Shown here: one piece after another, positions 45,799 through 54,747 of the stretch
Position numbering within the stretch: the first letter of the stretch is position 1
Layout: every line of letters begins with the position of its first letter
Source of the DNA: Bacteroides finegoldii DSM 17565
GTDB lineage: Bacteria; Bacteroidota; Bacteroidia; Bacteroidales; Bacteroidaceae
DNA length: 64,000 bases
Assembly: GCF_000156195.1 (NCBI RefSeq)
Contig: NZ_GG688324.1
Span: 119,030 to 183,029 of the forward strand
Direction of reading: 5' to 3'
Translations under genes and position numbers: made by a program
The notes under the pieces: generated by a model
Told to the model about the DNA's origin: nothing
Seen by the model: the letters and a program-made list of their open reading frames with translations, nothing else
The model's database searches: none

Positions 45799-48700
45799 TT
45801 AGAACGTTACGTCTACACCAAACGTAAAGGTGCGTTGCTGCGGATAGTAACCTTGAATGACATTGGCCGACTCTGGGTCGAGGTACTTAAACTCGGTGAG
45901 AGTAAAAAGGTTGTGGCCGCTGGCAAACAGACGAAGATTGCTGATACCGGATTTCTTTACCCATGACTGTGGCAAGGTGTATCCCAAAGTCACATTCTTG
46001 AGGCGTACGTAAGCACCATTACGCTTCCAGAAGTCAGATACCTGCGCATTATTAGCATAAGCTACTGTACTGAGACGCGGATATTCAGCATTGGTATTGT
46101 CAGGACGCCAGCTGTTCTCCACCAAGTAGTAAGGCGCGTTATCCCATCCGGCATAGAAAGGGCGCGTAAGTGGAGTCTGGTCACGTGCACCGTTGTTCCA
46201 TTCGCCACAAAGCAACTTGTCGCACAAGGCAGCACCTTGCAACTGAACAGAGAGGTCGAACCCTTTCCAGTTGGCGTCGGCCATCAACGAGAACATCATC
46301 TCAGGCGTGGTGGGGCGTGCAATCTTTACCTCATCGTCCCAGCTAATGAGTCCATCACCATTATAATCAAGGTAACGGATGTCACCCAATCGGGGAGTTT
46401 CGCTGATGGGTAATGGAGCTGCGTCAATCTCGGCTTGTGTCTGATACAGACCTAGCGATTTCAACCCCCAAATGGACCCTACCGATGTTCCCAGACGGTT
46501 CTGCCAAGGTTTAGTATTGTCAGCCTGCGTCATACGCAGTATTTTATTGCGGGCAAACGAAAGGTTACCATTCAAGCTGTAATTGAATTTGCCAATGTGA
46601 TTACGGTGTTTTACTGTCATCTCGAATCCACGGTTATCAAATGTACCACTGTTTTCAATACTCGGATAATGGCCTCCCAGCGAAGGAGGATATACACCGC
46701 CAATGGAACGAAGGATATCGTAAGTATATTTGTAGAAAACATCGAACTCAATGCCCAAAAGACCATTCCATGCCGAAAGTTCGAAACCAACGTTGATAGA
46801 ACGACATTTTTCCCAAGTAAGATTCTCCATCGGGTAAGATACTTTATTATACAGAGTATTCACCGCTTGTGGAGTAGTACCGAAAACTGTACTGTTTTTG
46901 GCCCATGCGTACTGTTTGCGATAGAGGAAAGGATCAACATTGTCGCTACCTAAGATACCGAAAGAGGCTCTTAACTTGAAGCGTTCCACTTGAGGAAAGA
47001 GTTCTTTGAAAAAATCCTCTTCAGAAGCAACCCAGCCCAATGAAGCCGATGGGAAGAATCCCCAGCGATTACCCTTTTTAAAGTGATAAGAGCCATCGTA
47101 CCGGAAAGTAAATTCAGCCAAATAACGGTTATTATAAGCATAGTTGAAACGACCAACATAACCGGCATAGCCCTGGCGGATGCTGCTGGAAAAGTTACCA
47201 TCGGTGGGATGAATAGTAGAGCCAAAGGGTAACTCGTCAATATCGAGAAGTGCGAAATCGGAGCGATAGCCTGTCAGCGTATTTCCTTTACGCTCAGTCT
47301 GTTCATAAAGGAATAGTGCACCTACATCATGTAAACCAAACTTTTGGTTGTATGAGATAGAAGGGCGTAATACTACTTGCTGTTCTTTCTCGTCACCGAC
47401 TGACATCCCCCCTGTTGGCTGCAGATTAGAAGCATATTGACGTACATATTTCTTGGACTCGGGTTTATAAAGCATTAATTCGTAAGAGTATTTGAAGCTG
47501 CGTGAATCACGATCTTGCCAGTCCCAACCCACAAACATACCAGCTTTCAAACCTTTGAGGAAGGGGAAAGAGTATTCTATCTTGGCCGATGTCTCCAGAC
47601 GCATGGTGCGCGTTTTACTATAGCCCGAATGTCCAGCTGCATACTCAGGATTGGAAGCACCACGATAACCAGATGTCGGCATCCCTTCATATTCGAGTGG
47701 AACAAACGGAGCGGCATAAAGCAATACCCCCACCACATTATTCGTCGTTTGATTCTCATAACTGTCGCCACCTGGCTGATAATAGTCGTTAATTTTACCG
47801 GCCACGTTAAGTGACACACTGATATCTTTGGTTACTTGCGTATCGATATTCGAACGAAAGTTACCACGTTCCAGCTCAAAACCTTTAATGAAGCCATTCT
47901 GTTTCATAAATCCGCCACTGAGGAAGTAACGGGTTTTCTCGTTGCCACCACTGATAGAAAGATTGTGCTGATGCATTAAAGTAGTACGATAAATAGGTTC
48001 CTGCCAATCGGTATTTTCAAAGCCATCGGTAGGATCTCCATTGGTAGTCATGGCAATTTCTTCATCGGTAAAGTAGGCTTTCTCACCATCCATGCGACGA
48101 GCATAGTTATACCACTGCATATAGTGTGTACCATTCATAAACTTGGGTAGCGTAGTAGCATGTGACAAAGTGAGCGACCCTTTATAATTAATGGCAGTTT
48201 TGCCCTCTGTTCCTCGTTTGGTAGTGACCAATATTACACCTGCAGCAGCTTTCATTCCATACACAGCACACGAGGCGGCATCTTTTAATATAGTAACTGA
48301 TTCCACTTCATTGGGATTGATATACGCCATGCTTCGTTCTACACCATCTACCAGAATAAGGGGGCCATCACCTCCATTATATGTAGAATGTCCACGAACC
48401 AACAATGAAACATCATCAGCTCCCGGGGCTCCGGTGGCTTGTTGAGATATCAATCCCGGCAACTTGCCGACCAAGGCTTGCGAAACGTTGCTTGTTGTTG
48501 ACTTCAATAATTCTTTAGAAGATACCGAAGATATTGATCCTGTAAGATGGATCTTTTTCTGAGTACCATAACCGACTACTACCACCTCGTCGAGGCTATT
48601 AATGTCTTCTTGAAGGGTAACATTGATCATAGAACGGCTGTTAACTTTTACCTCTTGTGTTATCATACCTATATATGATAGTACTAATGTAGCAGACCTG

Positions 48701-48927
48701 GGTGCATTCAAGGTAAAATGACCATTAAGATCAGTAGTTGTGCCCGTTGCGCTCCCCTTTACGGTCACACTGACTCCGGGTAACGGCAACCCTGTCGCAT
48801 CTATGACGACTCCATTGACTGTACTTTGCGCATAACTATTCGATGCGCATACAAAAAGTATTGTTAATGAGAAGAATAATATTCTCATAGAACAAAAACG
48901 ACCTTTTTGCATAGCTTTGTGTTTCAT
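45799..48927 (-). CDS. SusC-like TonB-dependent transporter, PUL B
   Basis: The 1042-residue outer-membrane transporter has a signal peptide ending NSYAQ near residue 34. A carboxypeptidase-D-like domain (VNGVVIDATGLPLPGVSV) follows, then the TonB box-like region DEVVVVGYG, the plug (VRGHSTYNG, ILVDGVERSM, ILKDAASCAVYGMKAAAGV) and a barrel ending in FGVDVTF. Its sequence differs strongly from the PUL A SusC, indicating a different imported glycan. It is preceded by the 712-residue lipoprotein gene with a 37-base gap. Confidence 0.94.
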   Translation of the reverse strand: MKHKAMQKGRFCSMRILFFSLTILFVCASNSYAQSTVNGVVIDATGLPLPGVSVTVKGSATGTTTDLNGHFTLNAPRSATLVLSYIGMITQEVKVNSRSMINVTLQEDINSLDEVVVVGYGTQKKIHLTGSISSVSSKELLKSTTSNVSQALVGKLPGLISQQATGAPGADDVSLLVRGHSTYNGGDGPLILVDGVERSMAYINPNEVESVTILKDAASCAVYGMKAAAGVILVTTKRGTEGKTAINYKGSLTLSHATTLPKFMNGTHYMQWYNYARRMDGEKAYFTDEEIAMTTNGDPTDGFENTDWQEPIYRTTLMHQHNLSISGGNEKTRYFLSGGFMKQNGFIKGFELERGNFRSNIDTQVTKDISVSLNVAGKINDYYQPGGDSYENQTTNNVVGVLLYAAPFVPLEYEGMPTSGYRGASNPEYAAGHSGYSKTRTMRLETSAKIEYSFPFLKGLKAGMFVGWDWQDRDSRSFKYSYELMLYKPESKKYVRQYASNLQPTGGMSVGDEKEQQVVLRPSISYNQKFGLHDVGALFLYEQTERKGNTLTGYRSDFALLDIDELPFGSTIHPTDGNFSSSIRQGYAGYVGRFNYAYNNRYLAEFTFRYDGSYHFKKGNRWGFFPSASLGWVASEEDFFKELFPQVERFKLRASFGILGSDNVDPFLYRKQYAWAKNSTVFGTTPQAVNTLYNKVSYPMENLTWEKCRSINVGFELSAWNGLLGIEFDVFYKYTYDILRSIGGVYPPSLGGHYPSIENSGTFDNRGFEMTVKHRNHIGKFNYSLNGNLSFARNKILRMTQADNTKPWQNRLGTSVGSIWGLKSLGLYQTQAEIDAAPLPISETPRLGDIRYLDYNGDGLISWDDEVKIARPTTPEMMFSLMADANWKGFDLSVQLQGAALCDKLLCGEWNNGARDQTPLTRPFYAGWDNAPYYLVENSWRPDNTNAEYPRLSTVAYANNAQVSDFWKRNGAYVRLKNVTLGYTLPQSWVKKSGISNLRLFASGHNLFTLTEFKYLDPESANVIQGYYPQQRTFTFGVDVTF

Positions 48928-48964
48928 AAGTTAGAAGTTTATTAATAATATGTATATATTTTAT

Positions 48965-51103
48965 TTAAAGTTGGCGTGTTATCATTTCCTCAATTACTTT
49001 AGTGGCAACAGTAGAAACATCTTTTTGGTTAGCAATATCCCATAATGATGAATCTTCTTCAAGAACAAACTGTGTACCCACAATCCAACTCTGAATCCAT
49101 CCGGTAAGAGTGCTCCATACCCCCCATCCGGCATCAGCATTCGAAGCCCAATAATTCCAATCTTCGTAATTGAAAGCCCTGAACCATGCACCATCTATGC
49201 TCTTGAATTTATCACTACGTACTTGAATACGAATCAAAAAATCGCGCATTTGATTTACAGCCTTTATGTAAGTAGCATCCTGAGTTGCCTTAGCTGCTTC
49301 ACACAGACCCACAAAGGCAAAGTTTGTTGTATAAAGCATATCAGCAACCGGATCGCCATTGTCAAAAATTAGTGGTGCTTCGTTGTTGCCATATTCCGCA
49401 TTGGAAGGAGTACGTCCAAAAAGACTTTTTGACTCATCACCCAGTTCTTCGCGAATACCTCCACAAGGCACTTGATTTCTAAGAAGTTCATTTGTCATAA
49501 AATGCAGCCAATCCAAGTGTTCCTCTGTTGGTTCCACCCGATAGAGCCATGCTAGCGGCAGAATCATACGGGCACGTTCTTGTTGAATTCCATTAGTCCA
49601 CGACCACTGTTCCGGATATCCTTCCATCATCATAGTTATTCCACGTTTCACACGTTCAAGCAGTGGCTGATAATGTGTTTGATTATAAAGCCAAAGATAG
49701 CAAGCCCAATTCCAAGCCTCAAAGTGAGCATGCAGATTTACCAGGTTAGCATTATAGTATGATTTCCATCCGCGTTTCTGTAAATCAGACTCAAGAATAT
49801 TTTGTCCTCTAAATCCATTTAATCCCGTAGTACGGAAATTACCTACAATGCCCTCAACAATTTGCTTATCCCATTTAGGGTTATTCATCAATGCTGATGA
49901 AGCGATAGAACCTAATAATGAACGGGCATTATCATCGCCATAATAAGTGCCTTTATGTGTATAAGCCCATCCTAATAGACCATATGATGGGGATTTTGGA
50001 TCATTGCGTACTGAATCTCTATATTCAGTGAATGAATAGTCGAGTAAATTGGCAGCTACCTTTGTATATTGTGAATTATCCAGTAATGTACCGGCAGCAG
50101 CAAAAGCGAACGAAGTTTCTCCTTGAACATCATCACGCATCCAGTAACGATACATCTGCGCACCGTCATATTTAATACCTGACATATGCCCTTCCAATAC
50201 ACCCAACGAACCATCACCATCAGGCATGTCAGCTGGCAATTCAGGACCAACCGGCATCAAACCATCACCCATATACTGATCTGCCCAATCTTTTTTCCAA
50301 GAAGGATGCACCAAGAAGTGACCATTATAATACCATTCCACTCCCTTAGCAATACTTTGTTTTCCAGCCTCCTCTGGTAACGGCTCGGTAGCAGTATAGG
50401 ATGGTGACACATATGTCAACCAAGAAGAAAATGTTACACCTTCTTTATGCAGCAACCAGTTCATAATATATTCAAACATAGACTGCACACGCTGCTCAGG
50501 AAGATAACGACAAACTGCAAAATTACTGATACTAGTAGCAGCTACCATCAACTGATTATTCTGCTGATACAACAATGGATGGACCGGTGTATTGGCCAAG
50601 CCATATACCGCTTTATCAAAACCTGCTACCCTAGCAGCTACCAAATACGTACTATCAGGTGTTAAATCCAATTCCTTCAACACGCATCGGTGAAAAGCCA
50701 TCAAAGCCATAGAAGGAAGTTGAGGAGTTAGTGAATCACAAACCACTATCCGCTCCAGTTCCATGGTATCCGTCTTTACACACAAATGTTCACCGATCTG
50801 CTGAGGAAAGTCCATGAAAACACGCAGAGACTTCGATTGAATCAAGGCTAAATCCTCGCTTGTCACCACTGTACCCTGTTCTGGATAAGAAGGACAAAGC
50901 AATAAAACCGGAGCCTGCTCTGAAGCTATCCGAAGAGCCTCTGTTACAGAAGTACAGAAATGTAATTGATATCCCTCATCTGTCAACAACTGAGCCAGAT
51001 TGCTATGTGCATCGCCATAACACACAATCTTCTCCTTCTTCACTCCACAAGAGAATAAGAACAGACAAAAAAATAGGATTGATATAATTCTTAATTTATT
51101 CAT
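48965..51103 (-). CDS. Uncharacterised 712-residue lipoprotein, six-hairpin-barrel-like
   Basis: I do not recognise a named family. The lipoprotein (lipobox FLFSC, Cys19) has an N-terminal alpha/beta region (about 25-210) with short hydrophobic strands (KIVCYGD, VLLLCPSYP, LRVFMDFP) like a Rossmann or amidotransferase-type fold. A long helical region (about 250-700) is rich in Trp, Tyr and acidic clusters (KGVEWYYNG, MRDDVQGE, YYGDDNARSLLG, NLHAHFEAWNW, WSWTNGIQQE), reminiscent of (alpha/alpha)6-barrel glycosidases. It lies between the epimerase (6-base gap) and susC and has no counterpart in PUL A. A glycan-active role is inferred. Confidence 0.6.
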   Translation of the reverse strand: MNKLRIISILFFCLFLFSCGVKKEKIVCYGDAHSNLAQLLTDEGYQLHFCTSVTEALRIASEQAPVLLLCPSYPEQGTVVTSEDLALIQSKSLRVFMDFPQQIGEHLCVKTDTMELERIVVCDSLTPQLPSMALMAFHRCVLKELDLTPDSTYLVAARVAGFDKAVYGLANTPVHPLLYQQNNQLMVAATSISNFAVCRYLPEQRVQSMFEYIMNWLLHKEGVTFSSWLTYVSPSYTATEPLPEEAGKQSIAKGVEWYYNGHFLVHPSWKKDWADQYMGDGLMPVGPELPADMPDGDGSLGVLEGHMSGIKYDGAQMYRYWMRDDVQGETSFAFAAAGTLLDNSQYTKVAANLLDYSFTEYRDSVRNDPKSPSYGLLGWAYTHKGTYYGDDNARSLLGSIASSALMNNPKWDKQIVEGIVGNFRTTGLNGFRGQNILESDLQKRGWKSYYNANLVNLHAHFEAWNWACYLWLYNQTHYQPLLERVKRGITMMMEGYPEQWSWTNGIQQERARMILPLAWLYRVEPTEEHLDWLHFMTNELLRNQVPCGGIREELGDESKSLFGRTPSNAEYGNNEAPLIFDNGDPVADMLYTTNFAFVGLCEAAKATQDATYIKAVNQMRDFLIRIQVRSDKFKSIDGAWFRAFNYEDWNYWASNADAGWGVWSTLTGWIQSWIVGTQFVLEEDSSLWDIANQKDVSTVATKVIEEMITRQL

Positions 51104-51109
51104 TATTCT

Positions 51110-52282
51110 TTATTTTTGACTAATTGCTTCCAATGTTTTCCAGCACTGATACAAGCCTCTAGGTACGTGGAAACAGCCTTTCCATTTTCCTCCTTTTAAT
51201 GAAAGTAACACTTCACCGCGGCGGTTCAGATAACCAAACCATTCAGGGTGTTCCTGATCCTTGAAGTGTTCCCAAGTATAGTTGTGCACCTTTTCGAACC
51301 ATTCCAGGCACTGTTTGTCTCCTGCAAATTGATATCCTTTTAATAAAGAAATAAGCGTCTCGATATGCACCCACCAAAGTTTCTGGTCCCATTCCAACTG
51401 TTGTGGTGGATAGCCATCACGATCCATGAAATAATAGATACCTCCATATTCTTTATCCCAACCATATTCAAGCATCGTAAGAGTGATGTTCTTAGCCTTT
51501 TCGATTAACTCCGGACGGTTTAGGCGTTTCCCCAAATCCATGATAAACCACATGGCTTCAATCGCGTGACCAGGGGTAATCTGCCGTCCTTCAAAGCAAT
51601 CTATTAGATTACCATTCACATCTACATTCTCAACAATGATTCCACCAAGTTCGGGGCGAAAAAAGACGTCCATCACTTCATGGATGCAGGTATCCATAGC
51701 CTGTTCTAGGTAATCTTTCCCTAAAATATGCTCTATTTCCATAGCAAGATTGCAAAGAATCATCGGCAGGGCAAAGTTCTTCAAATTGCGGGTTCCCAGG
51801 TGAAGTTTGTTCCATTTGCCTTTCGGATTATCCACTTTAGACAGGATGATATCGAAGGTTTTCCTGGCAATGTCTGCATATTCCTGATTGCCGGTAGCAA
51901 GACTTAGCTGACCGAAAGCCATGGCAGCGAATGTATATGAAAAGATATTGTATGGTTCTACCAATGGTCTACCCGAACGGTCAAGGGAAAAATACCAGTT
52001 ATAGTCTCCATTATGTCCATATTTTTTTAAAAATTCACCACCTTGAACGGCACAATCCAGCCATTCCTTACGTTTTTCCACTTTATTGTAAAGCATGGAA
52101 AACATCCACACCTCGCGGCCTTGCAACCAGATAAACTTATCCGTATCGAAAACTTTTCCTTCACGGTCCAAACAGGTGAAATAGCCGCCAAACTCTTTGT
52201 CTTGAGAGTTTTCAAGCCAGAAAGGAAGAACATTATCCAAGAGTTCATCCTTGTATTGATTTGCCAGTTTCTTAAAATCCAT
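51110..52282 (-). CDS. N-acylglucosamine 2-epimerase (AGE), copy B
   Basis: The 390-residue enzyme is collinear with copy A through residue 388 without gaps, with roughly 39 substitutions by eye. It keeps His239, Glu308 and His372. It has the normal family length, ending CWKTLEAISQK, while copy A has an added tail. It should interconvert GlcNAc and ManNAc in the cytoplasm. It is followed after 6 bases by the 712-residue lipoprotein gene and preceded by a fragment of the sugar porter gene in the same order as PUL A. Confidence 0.87.
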   Translation of the reverse strand: MDFKKLANQYKDELLDNVLPFWLENSQDKEFGGYFTCLDREGKVFDTDKFIWLQGREVWMFSMLYNKVEKRKEWLDCAVQGGEFLKKYGHNGDYNWYFSLDRSGRPLVEPYNIFSYTFAAMAFGQLSLATGNQEYADIARKTFDIILSKVDNPKGKWNKLHLGTRNLKNFALPMILCNLAMEIEHILGKDYLEQAMDTCIHEVMDVFFRPELGGIIVENVDVNGNLIDCFEGRQITPGHAIEAMWFIMDLGKRLNRPELIEKAKNITLTMLEYGWDKEYGGIYYFMDRDGYPPQQLEWDQKLWWVHIETLISLLKGYQFAGDKQCLEWFEKVHNYTWEHFKDQEHPEWFGYLNRRGEVLLSLKGGKWKGCFHVPRGLYQCWKTLEAISQK

Positions 52283-52323
52283 ACATCTTTTATTATTAAG
52301 TTATTAAGGTCTTTTTTGTTTTA

Positions 52324-52830
52324 CTATTCCGAACGGGTCCAATATCTTTCAATCTCCTCCAGCGACTTCCCGGTGGTCTCCGGCACGAGTTTCCAGACAA
52401 TCAGCATATACGGTACGCACATGACGGCGAACAGGAAGAATGTTCCGGCGGGGGTAAGGTTTTGGAGCATCCAGGGGGTTAACTGTCCGATCAGGTACGT
52501 TCCGATCCAGAGAGCGAATCCTGCTATTGACATGGCCAGCCCGCGAACTTTGGTGGGATACATCTCCGAGAGAAGCACGAACACTACAGCGCAGATAGAC
52601 ACGGCACAACAGAATACATAGAACAGGAAGAAAACAAGAAGGAAGAGGCTTGAGACATTCAGGGAATCTCCAAAGAGGAAATAAAGGCCGATGAGAATCA
52701 AAGAGACAACCATTCCCGAAACTCCGTAATAAACCAGCTTCTTACGACCAACTTTATCAATGATGACAAGAGCCAAAATGGTGGTCAAAGTATTAACAAG
52801 TCCTACCAGAACTTGGTAATAGAGAGAAAG
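52324..52830 (-). pseudogene. 3' fragment of an MFS sugar porter gene
   Basis: The fragment matches about the last 160 codons of the sugar porter at 18086-19492, from SLFYQVLVG to the PETTGKSLEEIERYW end, with long identical DNA runs. Upstream of about 52830 the similarity stops and an unrelated frame runs to a stop codon. The only in-frame start-like codon is a TTG at 52788, inside a helix. It lacks about seven of the twelve helices and cannot be a transporter. It marks the edge of an inverted duplication that includes the epimerase. Confidence 0.88.
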
Positions 52831-52923
52831 TTTGTGGCTCTCATATTGTATTTTAAAGAAAAAGCTTAATTTGTATAAGAAAAATCCTATCTTTACCGCG
52901 TTAAACTAACTAATAACCCCATT

Positions 52924-54576
52924 ATGAAAAGAAATCATTATTTTCTCCTCTTTATTTTATTAGGATTTTTCTTTAGTGTTCAAGCTTCAGATACTGTCCG
53001 AGCTTCAGATACAGTTTTTATCCGTGAAACACAAATCCCCATTCTGATAGAACGGCAAGACAATGTTTTGTTTTATATTCGTTTGGATGCTGAAGAAAGT
53101 AAGTTTCTGAATGAAGTCGTATTAGATTTCAGCAAAAGCACGCCACAGCACGATATCCAGTCAGTAAAACTCTATTATGGAGGCACGGAGGCATTGCAGC
53201 ATAGAAATAAAAAGTGTATGGCTCCTGTAGAATATATATCCAGTTTTCATCCGGGAACTACCTTATCTGCCAATCCGTCGTATTCGGTGAAATGTGCGGA
53301 AGTAGTGAGACCTTCCAATAAAGTAGTACTTAAGAGTAATTATAAATTATTTCCAGGCGTAAATTTTTTTTGGATTAGCTTGCAGATGAAAAAAGGGACT
53401 TCTTTATATACCCGAATAAACTCTGAACTATGTGCGGTAAAAGTAGATGGCAGAGATTTGACTTGTAAATATCTTTCTCCTAAGAACATCTCTCATCGAA
53501 TGGCTATCGGCGTACGTCACGCAGGAGATGACGGATCGGCAGCTTTCCGTATTCCGGGATTGGTGACTACGAATAAAGGAACTTTGTTAGGAGTATATGA
53601 TGTTCGTTATAATAGTAGCGTTGATTTGCAAGAATATGTTGATGTTGGGTTGAGCCGTAGTACAGATGGAGGAAAGACATGGGAAAAAATGCGTCTTCCT
53701 CTTTCATTTGGTGAGTATGGTGGTTTGCCAAAAGCCCAAAATGGGGTAGGGGATCCTTCTATTCTGGTAGACACAAAGACAAATACTGTATGGATAGTTG
53801 CTGCATGGACACATGGTATGGGTAATCAGCGTGCGTGGTGGAGTTCACATCCGGGAATGGATATGAATCATACAGCACAATTGATGATGGTAAAGAGTAC
53901 TGACGATGGTAAAACGTGGTCGGAACCAATCAATATAACGGAGCAGGTGAAAGATCCATCCTGGTACTTTCTACTTCAAGGACCGGGACGGGGAATAACG
54001 ATGAGTGACGGTACATTGGTTTTTCCGACCCAGTTTATAGATTCGACACGTATCCCTAATGCCGGAATTATGTATAGTAAGGATCAAGGTAAGACATGGA
54101 AGATGCATAACATGGCCCGTACCAATACCACAGAAGCCCAAGTTGTAGAAATAGAACCAGGAGTTTTGATGTTGAATATGCGTGATAACAGAGGAGGTAG
54201 CCGGGCGGTATCCATTACAAAAGATTTGGGCAAGAGCTGGACCGAACACGCTTCTTCACGTAAAGCACTTAATGAGCCCGTATGTATGGCCAGCTTGCTG
54301 AATGTCAAAGCACTGGATAATGTGTTGAACAAAGACATCCTTCTATTTTCAAATCCGAATACAGTAAAAGGACGTGACCATATTACAATAAAGGCAAGTT
54401 TGGATAAAGGACTTACTTGGCTGCCGGAACATCAACTTTTATTGGATGAAGATTCGGGATGGGGGTATAGCTGTCTGACTATGATTGATAAAGAAACTAT
54501 AGGCATTTTATACGAAAGTAGTGTAGCACACATGACATTTCAAGCAGTGAAGCTTACAGATATTATTAAAGAATAA
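52924..54576 (+). CDS. nanH: GH33 exo-alpha-sialidase
   Basis: The 550-residue exported enzyme releases terminal sialic acid from host glycans. Signal peptide to about residue 21; an N-terminal beta domain (about 30-190) precedes the six-bladed propeller. Arg209 in FRIP (208-211) is the first of the arginine triad, a further one is in MRDNRGG, the Glu is in NTTEAQVVEIE, and the nucleophile is Tyr515 in GWGYSC. Asp-boxes include SRSTDGGKTW, KSTDDGKTW, SKDQGKTW and ITKDLGKSW. It is divergent from the PUL B operon. An 18-base direct repeat sits at the mature N-terminus. Confidence 0.95.
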   Translation: MKRNHYFLLFILLGFFFSVQASDTVRASDTVFIRETQIPILIERQDNVLFYIRLDAEESKFLNEVVLDFSKSTPQHDIQSVKLYYGGTEALQHRNKKCMAPVEYISSFHPGTTLSANPSYSVKCAEVVRPSNKVVLKSNYKLFPGVNFFWISLQMKKGTSLYTRINSELCAVKVDGRDLTCKYLSPKNISHRMAIGVRHAGDDGSAAFRIPGLVTTNKGTLLGVYDVRYNSSVDLQEYVDVGLSRSTDGGKTWEKMRLPLSFGEYGGLPKAQNGVGDPSILVDTKTNTVWIVAAWTHGMGNQRAWWSSHPGMDMNHTAQLMMVKSTDDGKTWSEPINITEQVKDPSWYFLLQGPGRGITMSDGTLVFPTQFIDSTRIPNAGIMYSKDQGKTWKMHNMARTNTTEAQVVEIEPGVLMLNMRDNRGGSRAVSITKDLGKSWTEHASSRKALNEPVCMASLLNVKALDNVLNKDILLFSNPNTVKGRDHITIKASLDKGLTWLPEHQLLLDEDSGWGYSCLTMIDKETIGILYESSVAHMTFQAVKLTDIIKE

Positions 54577-54588
54577 GATAATTATATT

Positions 54589-54630
54589 ATGAAGAAAGCT
54601 ATTTTTGGTGGGTTATTGTGTTTTACCTGA
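54589..54630 (+). pseudogene. Remnant of a lost secreted-protein gene
   Basis: Fourteen codons including the stop (MKKAIFGGLLCFT) start 12 bases after the sialidase stop, at normal operon spacing. They read as the first part of a signal peptide that is cut off. The most economical explanation is deletion of a gene between the sialidase and the GH20 gene, leaving its 5' end. A genuine 13-residue peptide is possible but less likely. Confidence 0.55.
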
Positions 54631-54695
54631 TTAATATATTTTGTTAAATTATCCGTGGAATATGATGGAAAATGTGAAATATGGCAGAAAAATAA

Positions 54696-54703
54696 TATCT
54701 TTG
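54696..54703 (+). promoter_or_regulatory. -7 promoter element for the GH20 pair
   Basis: TATCTTTG matches TAnnTTTG and would start transcription near 54710, about 38 nt before the first GH20 gene. No clear -33 TTG is seen at the ideal distance. Confidence 0.5.
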
Positions 54704-54747
54704 ACTCCATAAATTTATTAATAACTTAACACTTAATTTTTTAATTT

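Noticed and set aside
52349-52609. 86-codon minus-strand frame overlapping the porter fragment in another frame
   Set aside because: Its Arg/Val-rich text is out of frame with clear porter similarity; it is not a gene.
52831-52923. Promoter for the sialidase at TATCTTTA (about 52889-52896)
   Set aside because: The box lacks the final G of TAnnTTTG and no TTG lies at the right distance, so I did not list it.
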